Of a DNA stretch of 64,000 nucleotides, positions 40,939-49,507 are shown one piece after another. The notes below the pieces were generated by a model, which had not been told where the DNA came from, searched no databases, and was given only the letters and a program-made list of their open reading frames with translations. This stretch comes from an uncultured Collinsella sp. (lineage in GTDB: Bacteria > Actinomycetota > Coriobacteriia > Coriobacteriales > Coriobacteriaceae). The stretch is from the NCBI GenBank assembly GCA_958415525.1, contig CATYZE010000010.1:3685-67684 (forward strand). The letters are read 5' to 3'. The translations under genes were made by a program, and so were the position numbers. Within the stretch, counting starts at the first letter, position 1, and every line of letters begins with the position of its first letter.

Positions 40939-42600
40939 ATGATTGCAAAGACCATTCGCACCTGTTTTCCGATCGCTGCGGCTGCCGTTTCCGACAAGGC
41001 CGAGGAGATCAATAAGCTCAACGTCTTCCCCGTGCCCGACGGTGACACCGGCACCAACATGTCGCTCACGCTCGCCTCGGTGACCAAGGAGCTCTCCGCT
41101 CTTCCTGCCGACGCCGACATGGAGGCCATTGCCGGCGCCATCACCCACGGCTCCCTGATGGGCGCCCGCGGCAACTCCGGTGTCATCACCTCGCAGATCC
41201 TGCGCGGTGTGGCCGAGGGTCTCGTTTCTGCCGATGAGCCCATTACGTCCGCCAACATCGCCTATGCGTTCCGCCGAGCCGTCAAGGTCGCCTTCCAGGC
41301 CGTTCGTAAGCCTATCGAGGGCACGATCCTCACGGTCCTGCGCGACGTCTCGACCAAAGCCGACGAGTGCGAGAAGAAGAAGTTCTCGGCCGAGGACGCG
41401 CTCGACGCCATCGTCGTCGAGGCATATCAGTCCGTCGCCCGTACGCCCGACCTGCTGCCTGTCCTCAAGGAGAACGGCGTAGTCGACTCTGGCGCCTTTG
41501 GCTTTGCCATCTTCCTCGAGAACTTTGTCGCTGCCGCTCTTGGCCGCAGCACCGTGGTCGAGGATTTCTCCGCTACGTTTGATTCCGCTGGCTCTGCTCG
41601 CGACGCGGCCCTTGGTCGTGTTGAGATCGAGGCCAACGACGACTGGGAGGGCTCGGAGTTCCGCTACTGCAACGAGTTCCTCTTTAAGGCCGACGCCCCG
41701 TTTGACGAGGACGAGTGCCTGAAGTTTCTGGGTTCCATGGGCGACTGCGAGCTGCTCGTGGGTGCCTATCCCGACTACAAGATCCACGTGCACTCCAACA
41801 CCCCCAACCTGGTGCTCGAGCACATGCTGCAGCTTGGCCAGATCTACGAGGTCTTTATCCATAACATGGAGATGGAGGCCCACGACCGCACCGCTAAGAT
41901 CCACGAGGATCAGGAGAAGGCCGCCGAGCCCGCGAAGGCGCTTGGCTTTGTCGCCGTTGCCGCCGGCTCCGGCGAGGCCGACATTCTCAAGTCCCTCGGT
42001 GTCGATGTGATCGTTTCGGGCGGTCAGACCATGAACCCCTCGACTGCAGATCTGCTGGGCGCCGTTGACCAGGTCAACGCGACCTCGGTCATCATCCTGC
42101 CCAACAACGGCAACATCCGCATGGCTGCCGAGGCCGCTGCCTCCGCCTGCACCGATAAGAAGGTCGCCGTCGTTCCCACCAAGACCGTCCCGCAGGCCTT
42201 CTCCGCGCTGTTCGCGGTCCTGCCCGATTCCGAGCTCGAGGATGCTGTGGCCGCTATGGTCGATGTCATCAGCGAGGTTCGCGATGGCGAGGTCACCCGT
42301 GCCGTGCGCGATTCCAGCGCCTCCGACGGCTCGCCGATTCACTCCGGCGACGTCATGGGCATCATCGCCGGCTCCATCGACGTGGTCGGCTCCGACGTGA
42401 AGCAGGTTACGCTCGACTGCATCAACCGTATGCAGGAGGAAGAGGAGGGCGACGCGCTGACGATTCTGGCCGGCGAGGAGCTGTCCGACGAGGCCTTCCA
42501 GGAGATCGTCGATGCCATAGAGGAGGCTCAGCCCGATCTGGAGATTGACGCCCATCGTGGCGAGCAGCCGCTCTACCCTGTGATCTTCTCGATCGAGTAG
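40939..42600 (+). CDS. fakA: DAK2-domain kinase, FakA-like (YloV)
   Basis: A 553-residue protein. The N-terminal DhaL/DAK2 domain binds ATP and Mg: NVFPVPDGDTGTNMSLTLAS (about 29-48) and HGSLMGARGNSGVITSQILR. The middle and C-terminal DegV-like part includes GGQTMNPSTADLLGAV and VIILPNNGNI. FakA works with fatty-acid-binding FakB proteins to phosphorylate exogenous fatty acids. It is preceded by the Asp23 gene and followed 9 bases later by recG, the usual Gram-positive order. Confidence 0.92.
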   Translation: MIAKTIRTCFPIAAAAVSDKAEEINKLNVFPVPDGDTGTNMSLTLASVTKELSALPADADMEAIAGAITHGSLMGARGNSGVITSQILRGVAEGLVSADEPITSANIAYAFRRAVKVAFQAVRKPIEGTILTVLRDVSTKADECEKKKFSAEDALDAIVVEAYQSVARTPDLLPVLKENGVVDSGAFGFAIFLENFVAAALGRSTVVEDFSATFDSAGSARDAALGRVEIEANDDWEGSEFRYCNEFLFKADAPFDEDECLKFLGSMGDCELLVGAYPDYKIHVHSNTPNLVLEHMLQLGQIYEVFIHNMEMEAHDRTAKIHEDQEKAAEPAKALGFVAVAAGSGEADILKSLGVDVIVSGGQTMNPSTADLLGAVDQVNATSVIILPNNGNIRMAAEAAASACTDKKVAVVPTKTVPQAFSALFAVLPDSELEDAVAAMVDVISEVRDGEVTRAVRDSSASDGSPIHSGDVMGIIAGSIDVVGSDVKQVTLDCINRMQEEEEGDALTILAGEELSDEAFQEIVDAIEEAQPDLEIDAHRGEQPLYPVIFSIE

Positions 42601-42609
42601 GCTCTGCCC

Positions 42610-44787
42610 ATGTCCGAGCTGTGCTCCGTGCCGCGCGTCTCGGAGCGCTTTGCCCAGAGCAATGCGCTCGACGAGGATATCGCGCGACTCAAATATGTTT
42701 CGGGTAAACGTGAGGAGGCCCTTCGCCGTCTGGGAATTCGGACGGTGGGGGACCTCCTTCTCCATATCCCTCATCGGTACCTGGACTTCACCCGCTCCTG
42801 GTCTATCGAGATGGCGCCCATCGGTACCGTGTGCACGATTATCGCCACGGTCGATCGCATCGTGCAAAAGCAGCCCCGTCCGCGTATGCAGGTGACCGAG
42901 GTCTCGCTTGTGGACGAGACGGGCGTGCTACAGGTCGCCTTTTTCCGTCAGCCCTGGATTGCCCAGCAGCTTAAGCAGGGCGATCGCCTGGCCGTGATGG
43001 GTAAGGTCGAGTTTGCCTACGGCTTTAAGCAGATGGCCTCGCCGCACTTTGAAAAGCTTGAGGAGGGGCGCGCTGCCGGCACTATCCTGCCGGTCCACTA
43101 CGTGAGTGACGGCGTGAGCCAGGCGTGGATGCGCCGTATCGTAAGCGGCGCGCTCGAGGTTGTCGGCAACCCCTTCGATCCGATTCCCGCGCCGCTGCGC
43201 GTTAAGCGCCGCTTGATGAGCTGTGCCCGTGCGCTTCGATCGATTCACTTTCCCTCGAGCATGGCCGAGCGCGATATCGCGCGCCGGCGTCTTGCCTACG
43301 AGGAGTGCCTCTACCTGCAGCTGGCGTTGCGTCTGCGCAACGACGGCGGCTTGGTCGAGGTGGTGCCTTATGCCCACGCCGCGGGCGAGCACCTGGCCGC
43401 GCTTAAGCAGGCCCTGCCGTTTTCGCTGAGCGACGAGCAGGAGGCCGCGTTCCAAGATATCCTGCGCGATATGTGCGATAGCGGGCGCGTGATGAACCGC
43501 CTGCTGCTGGGCGATGTCGGTACCGGCAAGACCGCTGTTGCCGTCTGCGCGCTGGCTGTGGCTGCCGATAGCGGCACGCAGGCCTGCGTTATGGCGCCCA
43601 CGGGCGTGCTGGCGCGTCAATATGCCGATAAGACCGGCCCCTTGCTCTCTCGGGCCGGTATGACGTGGGCGCTCCTGACGGGCGCCACTCCGGCGGTCGA
43701 GCGCGAGCGGATCCATGCTCAGCTTCAGTCTGGTGAGCTCGACGTGCTCTTTGGTACGCACGCGGTCCTTTCGGATAACGTTGCGTTCAAGCATCTGTCG
43801 CTCGTGGTCATCGATGAACAGCACCGGTTTGGCGTCGGCCAGCGCAACGCCCTGCGCGCGAAAGGCCCCGGTGCCGATCTGCTCGTTATGACGGCAACGC
43901 CCATCCCGCGTACGCTGGCGCTTTCGGTCTACGGCGATCTGGACACGAGCATCATCCGCCATCGGCCTGTTCCTGGCGCTGGCGTGTCGACACGTGTGCT
44001 CACCGAGTCGAGCCGTGACCTCGCCTATGGCGCCATCCGCGAGGCGCATGAAAAGGGTCAGCAGGCCTACGTGATTTGCCCGCTCGTGGAGCCGAGCGAC
44101 TCGGCCGATGAGCTGGAGGACGTGCCCGGTATCGCCCGCGACGACGAGGGCCGCGTGACGGTCCCCGTGCCGCTGCACGATACGGCGACCGAGCTCGATC
44201 GCCTGCGTCTGGCGTTGCCGGGTCTTGCCATCGAGCGCCTTCACGGCCGCATGCCAGCGGGGGAGAAGGATCAGGTTATCGATGCCTTCAAGCGCGGCGA
44301 GATCGACGTGCTTGTCTCGACTACGGTGGTTGAGGTGGGCGTCGACGTGCCCAACGCCACCGTCATGGTCATCGAGAACGGTGAGCGCTTTGGGTTGGCG
44401 GCCTTGCACCAGCTGCGCGGGCGTGTAGGCCGCGGCAGCGTGTCGGGCACCTGCCTGGTCATGACGCACTCCAAGGGCAACGGCGGCGCGTCGGCGGCAC
44501 AAGACCGCCTCCAGTCACTCGAGAAGACCTCGGACGGCTTTACGCTCGCCCAGATGGATCTGCGTTTGCGCCACGAGGGCGAGATTCTTGGCTACCGTCA
44601 GCATGGCGGCGTGACCCTGCACTTTGTGGACCTGGACGCCGACGAGGAGCTGATCGAGTGGGCCCATTTGGACGCGGTCGAGCTCTTGCGGTATGCTTGC
44701 AACCTTGACTCCGTGGCGACGCGCCCCCTGCGCAATGCGGTCGCCATGCGATATCGACACATTTTTAAGGAGGTCAGCGGAGGATGA
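42610..44787 (+). CDS. recG: ATP-dependent DNA helicase RecG
   Basis: A 725-residue superfamily 2 helicase that remodels stalled forks and Holliday junctions. It has an N-terminal wedge OB domain (about 60-190; TVDRIVQKQPRPRMQVTEVS), Walker A GDVGTGKTAVA (about 300), motif II VVIDEQHRFGVGQR (about 400), motif III TATPIPRTLAL, and motifs IV-VI (LHGRMPAGEKDQVID, STTVVEVGVDVPNA, HQLRGRVGRG). It overlaps rsmD by 4 bases. Confidence 0.96.
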   Translation: MSELCSVPRVSERFAQSNALDEDIARLKYVSGKREEALRRLGIRTVGDLLLHIPHRYLDFTRSWSIEMAPIGTVCTIIATVDRIVQKQPRPRMQVTEVSLVDETGVLQVAFFRQPWIAQQLKQGDRLAVMGKVEFAYGFKQMASPHFEKLEEGRAAGTILPVHYVSDGVSQAWMRRIVSGALEVVGNPFDPIPAPLRVKRRLMSCARALRSIHFPSSMAERDIARRRLAYEECLYLQLALRLRNDGGLVEVVPYAHAAGEHLAALKQALPFSLSDEQEAAFQDILRDMCDSGRVMNRLLLGDVGTGKTAVAVCALAVAADSGTQACVMAPTGVLARQYADKTGPLLSRAGMTWALLTGATPAVERERIHAQLQSGELDVLFGTHAVLSDNVAFKHLSLVVIDEQHRFGVGQRNALRAKGPGADLLVMTATPIPRTLALSVYGDLDTSIIRHRPVPGAGVSTRVLTESSRDLAYGAIREAHEKGQQAYVICPLVEPSDSADELEDVPGIARDDEGRVTVPVPLHDTATELDRLRLALPGLAIERLHGRMPAGEKDQVIDAFKRGEIDVLVSTTVVEVGVDVPNATVMVIENGERFGLAALHQLRGRVGRGSVSGTCLVMTHSKGNGGASAAQDRLQSLEKTSDGFTLAQMDLRLRHEGEILGYRQHGGVTLHFVDLDADEELIEWAHLDAVELLRYACNLDSVATRPLRNAVAMRYRHIFKEVSGG

Positions 44788-45440
44788 GAATCATCGGCGG
44801 CGAATGGCGCGGTCGTAAGATCGAGGAGCCCCGTGGTCGCGATGTCACCCGCCCCACGACCGATCGTGTGCGCGAGGCATGCGCATCTATGGTCATGTCG
44901 GCATTTGACTTCGATCTGGACGAGGTCCGCGTGCTGGACGCCTTTGGCGGCTCCGGCGCTTTGGGTATCGAGATGCTCTCACGTGGTGCCCGCTCGCTCA
45001 CGACGTTCGAGATCGATCGGAATGCCGCGCGGCTCATTACCAAGAATATCGAGTCGCTCTGCCGTGACCGTGCGCGTTGGCGCGTGATAACGGGCGACAT
45101 GCTGGCGAGTGCCTCGCGCGGTCGTGTGCCGGGCGGCCCCTTTGATCTGGTCCTGCTCGACCCGCCCTATGCTTTTGGTGCCGAGCCGGTCGAGGAGCTG
45201 CTGCAGAACCTGGCTCAGCAGGGTCTGCTTGCACCTGGCGCTTATGCCCTGTTTGAGCATGCCGCCGCCGATGCGGGCGCGCATCCGGTAGGCTTTGAGA
45301 TCGTGCGCGAGAAGCGCTACGGCATTACCTCGGTCGACCTGCTTCGTTGGATCGGCGATGACGATGGTGAGGAAGATTGCGCTGGCACCGATGCTCACAA
45401 CAACGATGCCACGACGTTTCAGGAGGACGCCCATGAATGA
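44784..45440 (+). CDS. rsmD: 16S rRNA (guanine-966-N2)-methyltransferase
   Basis: A 218-residue SAM-dependent enzyme starting MRIIGGEWRGRKIEEPRG. SAM-binding motif I is VLDAFGGSGALGIEMLSRGA; the catalytic motif is LLDPPYAF. It methylates G966 of 16S rRNA. A Asp/Asn/Thr-rich tail of about 20 residues extends beyond the usual end. It overlaps coaD by 8 bases; rsmD-coaD is a common pair. Confidence 0.94.
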   Translation: MRIIGGEWRGRKIEEPRGRDVTRPTTDRVREACASMVMSAFDFDLDEVRVLDAFGGSGALGIEMLSRGARSLTTFEIDRNAARLITKNIESLCRDRARWRVITGDMLASASRGRVPGGPFDLVLLDPPYAFGAEPVEELLQNLAQQGLLAPGAYALFEHAAADAGAHPVGFEIVREKRYGITSVDLLRWIGDDDGEEDCAGTDAHNNDATTFQEDAHE

Positions 45441-45930
45441 CACCATCAACCGCGTAATCGTCCCGGGCACCTTCGATCCCATCACGTTTGGCCATATCGA
45501 CGTCATCCGCCGCGCCCGCCGCATCTTTCCCAGCGTGATCGTCGCTGTTGCCGAGTCGCAGGGTAAAAACGGTGTGGGTACCACGTTTATGCTCGATGAG
45601 CGCGTGGCGCTGGCCCGCGAGGCGCTCGGTGATATCGACGGCGTCGAGGTCCTGCCCTTTACCGGCCTCTTGGTCGACTTCGCTCGCGAGCAGGGGGCGG
45701 GGGCCGTGGTCAAGGGTCTGCGCGCCATGACCGACTTTGAGTATGAGCTGCAGCAGGCCGACCTTAACTATCGCCTGGATAACGAGCTGGAGTCCATTTT
45801 TGTCATGAGTGCGCCGCAGTATGGCTATATCTCGAGCTCGGTCGTTCGCCAGATCGCCTCGCTCGGCAGCGATGTATCGACGTTTGTCCCGTCCAACGTG
45901 GTCGAAGCGCTCAGACATCGCTTTTCGTGA
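45433..45930 (+). CDS. coaD: Phosphopantetheine adenylyltransferase
   Basis: A 165-residue enzyme starting at the ATG at 45433 after AGGAGG; the open frame extends upstream inside rsmD. The nucleotidyltransferase motif TFDPITFGHIDVIRRA (about 13-28) and the C-terminal APQYGYISSSVVRQIASLG are diagnostic. It makes dephospho-CoA in coenzyme A synthesis. Confidence 0.96.
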   Translation: MNDTINRVIVPGTFDPITFGHIDVIRRARRIFPSVIVAVAESQGKNGVGTTFMLDERVALAREALGDIDGVEVLPFTGLLVDFAREQGAGAVVKGLRAMTDFEYELQQADLNYRLDNELESIFVMSAPQYGYISSSVVRQIASLGSDVSTFVPSNVVEALRHRFS

Positions 45931-45998
45931 CGTTTTTTATTGCCTGGTGGCATGTGGTAAACTAGCACGATGATATGTTACCTATGAAAGGAGACCGG

Positions 45999-46496
45999 AT
46001 GCCGGGCGAGAATTTTCCTGGCGATAGGATCGTCAGCTTGGTCGATGAGCTCGAAGGGCTGATCGAGGAAGCCAAGCCGCCTTTCGGCAAGAACGCTCAG
46101 TTCAAGGTCATCGACGCCGACGTGTTCTTCAACATCCTCGACGAGATCCGCATGAGCTATCCCGAGGAGTGGCAGAAGTCCCGCCGTATCCTTAAGGAGC
46201 GCGAGGAGCTTATGGCTTCCGCCGCCGCTCAGGCCGATTCCATCATCGCCGACGCTCAGCAGCAGGCCCTCACCATTGCCGGTGAGCAGGAGATCGTCCG
46301 CTTAGCACAGCAGCAGGCCGACGACATCCGCGATCGCGCCCAGCAGTACGAGCGCGAGACGCGTTATGCTGCCGAGGACTACGCAGAGCAGGTCTTTACG
46401 CACCTGGAGGAGAACCTCAAGAGCCTGACCGGCACCGTTACCCGTTGCCGTCAGCAGCTCAACGAGGGTGCCGCCCAACAGAATGGTCAGTGGTAA
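45999..46496 (+). CDS. Coiled-coil protein, ATP-synthase-b/DivIVA-like
   Basis: A 165-residue soluble protein; ATG at 45999 follows AAAGGAGA. The N-terminus (IVSLVDELEGLIEEAKPPFG) is followed by VIDADVFFNILDEIRMSYPE and a long Ala/Gln/Glu-rich coiled coil (about 60-155). It is like the 'ATPase' or DivIVA-like proteins found between coaD and DUF177 genes in Gram-positives; its role is unknown, perhaps in cell division or envelope organisation. Its stop codon overlaps the start of the next gene by 1 base. Confidence 0.7.
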   Translation: MPGENFPGDRIVSLVDELEGLIEEAKPPFGKNAQFKVIDADVFFNILDEIRMSYPEEWQKSRRILKEREELMASAAAQADSIIADAQQQALTIAGEQEIVRLAQQQADDIRDRAQQYERETRYAAEDYAEQVFTHLEENLKSLTGTVTRCRQQLNEGAAQQNGQW

Positions 46497-47050
46497 TGGC
46501 TGATTTCCCGAGCGTTACCGTCGATCTTTCCGAGCAGCTCGAGTTTCCCGGAGATTCGTATCCGCTGACCGGTAAGGTCGATGTCGCCACCTACACGGTG
46601 GGCGAGAAGGAGTACCAGCTACAGGACGGCATTGACTACGATGTGGTCTTTACCAATGCCGGTACCGGTGTCTTGCTCACGGGCATGGTCCGCGCGCACG
46701 CCACCGGCGAGTGCGATCGTTGCTTGGAGCCCGCCTCGTTTGATATCGCCGGCGAGATCGAGGAGTTCTACCTCTTCGAGGAGCCCGAGGATCCCGAGGC
46801 CTACGAGGACGGCTACGAGCTTTTGGGTGAGGACCGCATCGTGGATCTGGGTGAGCCCATCAACGACGCGGTCGTCATGGACACGCCGTTTGTCGTTCTG
46901 TGCAAGCCCGATTGCCGCGGTCTGTGCCCCACTTGCGGTTGTAATCTCAACGTCGAGCAATGCGATTGCGCCGCCCAGGCAGAGGCAGAATGGGCCGCTG
47001 CCACGGAAAATCCATTTGCAGCATTGAAGAATCTCAAGCTCGATGAGTAA
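46496..47050 (+). CDS. DUF177 (YceD-like) protein
   Basis: A 184-residue protein starting at the ATG at 46496 (MADFPSVTVDLSEQLEFPG), which overlaps the previous stop as TAATG. DUF177 features are VRAHATGECDRCLEPASFDI and the C-terminal Cys cluster CKPDCRGLCPTCGCNLN. These proteins nearly always precede rpmF, as here. They are linked to 23S rRNA or ribosome synthesis. Confidence 0.92.
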   Translation: MADFPSVTVDLSEQLEFPGDSYPLTGKVDVATYTVGEKEYQLQDGIDYDVVFTNAGTGVLLTGMVRAHATGECDRCLEPASFDIAGEIEEFYLFEEPEDPEAYEDGYELLGEDRIVDLGEPINDAVVMDTPFVVLCKPDCRGLCPTCGCNLNVEQCDCAAQAEAEWAAATENPFAALKNLKLDE

Positions 47051-47114
47051 AACTGTGGTAGTATCGCTACTTGCGCGTAATCGCCACACTGGATAGTTCA
47101 TAAGGAAGGTCACT

Positions 47115-47294
47115 ATGCCCGTACCTAAACAAAAGCAGGGTCGTATCCGCACTCACACCCGTCGTTCCGCCAACATGAAGATTTCGGCTGCGGCTCAGTC
47201 CACGTGCCCCCGTTGCGGCGCTGTCAAGCTTCCGCACCACGTGTGCCCCAGCTGCGGTTTCTACAAGGACCGCGAGGTTATCGTTACCGAGTAA
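47115..47294 (+). CDS. rpmF: 50S ribosomal protein bL32 (zinc form)
   Basis: A 59-residue protein starting at the ATG at 47115 after AAGGAAGG. It begins MPVPKQKQGRIRTHTRRSAN and holds two C-x-x-C pairs (CPRCG, CPSCG), so it is the zinc-binding version. It is followed by a hairpin and then plsX. Confidence 0.96.
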   Translation: MPVPKQKQGRIRTHTRRSANMKISAAAQSTCPRCGAVKLPHHVCPSCGFYKDREVIVTE

Positions 47295-47334
47295 CGGTAT
47301 ACTCTGGATGCGATGCCGTTCCAAATGGAACCAC

Positions 47335-47366
47335 AATGGCCGGCTCAATGAGTCGGCCATTTTTGT
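47335..47366 (+). terminator. Hairpin terminator between rpmF and plsX
   Basis: AATGGCCGGCTC (47335-47346) pairs with GAGTCGGCCATT (47350-47361) with one G-U pair, followed by five T. It lies only 16 bases before the plsX start, so it may be a partial terminator lowering plsX relative to rpmF. Confidence 0.75.
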
Positions 47367-47381
47367 ATAAGGAGCATGTAT

Positions 47382-48401
47382 ATGAGTAACGTTCGCGTTT
47401 GTGTAGACGTTGTGGGCGGAGACGAGAAACCTCAGGTTGTTCTCGATGGTATCGAGGCCGCACTTGCCGCCGATCCCGATATCGAGGTCTTGGCAGCTGG
47501 CCCCGCTGAAATCGTCAATCCCTTTGCTGCTTCCCATGCACGTGTTGAGGCCCTTGAGGCACCCGACGTTATCGCCATGGATGACGATCCCATTCGCGCC
47601 GTGATGACCAAGCGCAAGTCGTCGATCGTGCTGTCGTGCCGCGCCATCAAGAAGGGAAATGCGGACGCGTTCTTCTCCGCCGGCTCGACCGGTGCCATGA
47701 CTGCTGCCGCCACCGCCTATGTGACGCCGTTTAGGTATCAGGCCGAAGGCAAGAAGCAGCCGGTACGTCCCTGTCTGACCAATGCGCTACCCAATCGCGC
47801 CGGCGGTCTGACGGTGCTGTGCGATATGGGCGCCAACCCCGATGTCGAGGTCGATGACATGGTACGTTTTGCCCAGATGGGTAGCGCCTATGCCCGCGTT
47901 GTCCTGGGCATCGAGCACCCCCGCGTGGGCCTGCTCGCCAATGGCACCGAGGACGAGAAGGGTTCCAACTTTACCAAGGCCTGTTTCCCTGCTATGAAGG
48001 CCGCGGTTCCGGGCTTTGTGGGTAACTGCGAAGGCACCGACCTCACCTCGGGCAATTTCGATGTCGTTGTTGCCGACGGTATGTCGGGTAATATCGCTCT
48101 CAAGGCCACTGAGGGCGCTGCCAAGTTTTTGCTGCAGGAACTCAAGGGTGCCTTTATGACCTCGCTCGGCACCAAGATCGCCGCGCTACTCATTAAAAAG
48201 CAGATGCGCGAGATAAAGGCCAAGCTGTCTGGTGACGCCAAGGGCGGCGCGATTCTTTTGGGCTTGCGCGGCGTTGTCCTGATCGGCCATGGCGCCACCT
48301 CGGTCGAGGCCGTCAAAAACGGTACGCTCGCGGCGGCTGAAGCCGTGCGCGCCGGGCTGGTCGAGAACGTCGCCAACTCCATGGACGGTATCGTTTTGTA
48401 A
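47382..48401 (+). CDS. plsX: Phosphate acyltransferase PlsX
   Basis: A 339-residue enzyme starting at the ATG at 47382, 7 bases after GGAG; the in-frame ATG at 47376 is too close to that RBS. Signature regions: CVDVVGGDEKPQVVLDGI, SAGSTGAMTAAATAYV, GFVGNCEGTDL and DVVVADGMSGNIALKATEG. It makes acyl-phosphate from acyl-ACP for phospholipid synthesis. The order rpmF-plsX-acpP-rnc is typical. Confidence 0.95.
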   Translation: MSNVRVCVDVVGGDEKPQVVLDGIEAALAADPDIEVLAAGPAEIVNPFAASHARVEALEAPDVIAMDDDPIRAVMTKRKSSIVLSCRAIKKGNADAFFSAGSTGAMTAAATAYVTPFRYQAEGKKQPVRPCLTNALPNRAGGLTVLCDMGANPDVEVDDMVRFAQMGSAYARVVLGIEHPRVGLLANGTEDEKGSNFTKACFPAMKAAVPGFVGNCEGTDLTSGNFDVVVADGMSGNIALKATEGAAKFLLQELKGAFMTSLGTKIAALLIKKQMREIKAKLSGDAKGGAILLGLRGVVLIGHGATSVEAVKNGTLAAAEAVRAGLVENVANSMDGIVL

Positions 48402-48525
48402 GAGCGAGTTAGAGCGCTGTTATGCGCTTCGCGGCCTGCGTCGTGGGGTAGAATCAAAACCGTGTCTTGGTGCCGCCCGCGCGGCGCCAATCTTTTGGTA
48501 TTCATGCACTATGAGAGGAAGCGCT

Positions 48526-48768
48526 ATGGACCGCTCCGAAATCTTCGACAAGATCGCCGAGGTCGCTGCTGACGTTCTGGGCGTCGATGTTGCTGAGATT
48601 AGCGATGAGACCACGTTTGACGATCTCGATGCCAATTCGCTCGAGCGCCTGCAGCTGGTTACGGCTATCGAGGACGAGTTCAACCTCGAGATCGATGACG
48701 AGACCCTGCTCTCGCTCAACTCTGTCGCCGACGCTGTCGACGCGATCGAAAACGCCAGGGAGGCTTAG
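48526..48768 (+). CDS. acpP: Acyl carrier protein, atypical N-S-L motif
   Basis: An 80-residue acidic protein starting at the ATG at 48526 after GAGAGGAAG. The phosphopantetheine site reads DDLDANSLERLQLVTAIEDE: the Ser is present, but the preceding residue, normally Asp, is Asn. The 4-helix ACP pattern is otherwise normal (FNLEIDDETLLSLNSVADAV). It lies between plsX and rnc, the usual location. Confidence 0.92.
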   Translation: MDRSEIFDKIAEVAADVLGVDVAEISDETTFDDLDANSLERLQLVTAIEDEFNLEIDDETLLSLNSVADAVDAIENAREA

Positions 48769-48771
48769 GTC

Positions 48772-49497
48772 TTGGCTTTATCCGAACGACTTACGCGCGC
48801 CCAGGAGATTCTGGGCCACGAGTTCAATGACAAGGTGCTGCTGCGCGCGGCCCTTACGCATCCTTCGGCCGTCGAAGGCCAGCCAGTCTCGGCAAGCTAC
48901 GAGCGTCTTGAGTTCTTGGGTGATTCCATTTTGGGCGCCGTGGTCGCCCGTTCGCTCTTTGAGTCCTATCCGGAGTTTGACGAGGGCAAGCTCACGCGCC
49001 TGAAGGTGTCGCTTGTCTCGGGCGCTACGCTGTCCGAGGTGTCACATGAGCTGGGCATCGACGACATCATTATCTTTGGTGCCTCCGAGACCGGTACCGG
49101 TGCGCGCGGCCTGCACTCGGCGCTCGAGAACGTCTACGAGTCGCTCGTGGGTGCGCTGTACCTGGATGCCGGCTGGGATGTTGCGGCGGACTTTATCCAT
49201 CGTACGCTCAAGCCGCACCTGGCCTCCGAGCGTGCCGAGCACCCCGCGAACCCCAAGTCGTTCTTGCAGGAGTGCGTGCAGGCAGACGGCCACGAGCCTC
49301 CCGCGTATAAGCTGGTCGGCTCCGAGGGCCCCGCGCATGCGCCCACCTTTACCGCTGTGGTGCTCATCGACGGTATTCGCCAGGGCCGCGGCACCGGTTC
49401 CTCCAAGAAGGAGGCCGAGGGAGCCGCTGCGCTCGAGGCACTCGACCGCATGGGCTACACCACCAACGGCGTGATTCTCAACAAGAAGCCTGTTTAA
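48772..49497 (+). CDS. rnc: Ribonuclease III
   Basis: A 241-residue double-strand-specific RNase, probably starting at TTG 48772, 3 bases after acpP. The catalytic motif is YERLEFLGDSILGAVVA, with the second acidic site in ALENVYESLVGALYLDAG; a dsRNA-binding domain follows (NPKSFLQECVQADG ... GTGSSKKEAEGAAALEAL). It processes rRNA precursors. It precedes smc by 10 bases. Confidence 0.95.
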   Translation: MALSERLTRAQEILGHEFNDKVLLRAALTHPSAVEGQPVSASYERLEFLGDSILGAVVARSLFESYPEFDEGKLTRLKVSLVSGATLSEVSHELGIDDIIIFGASETGTGARGLHSALENVYESLVGALYLDAGWDVAADFIHRTLKPHLASERAEHPANPKSFLQECVQADGHEPPAYKLVGSEGPAHAPTFTAVVLIDGIRQGRGTGSSKKEAEGAAALEALDRMGYTTNGVILNKKPV

Positions 49498-49507
49498 GCG
49501 AGGAACC

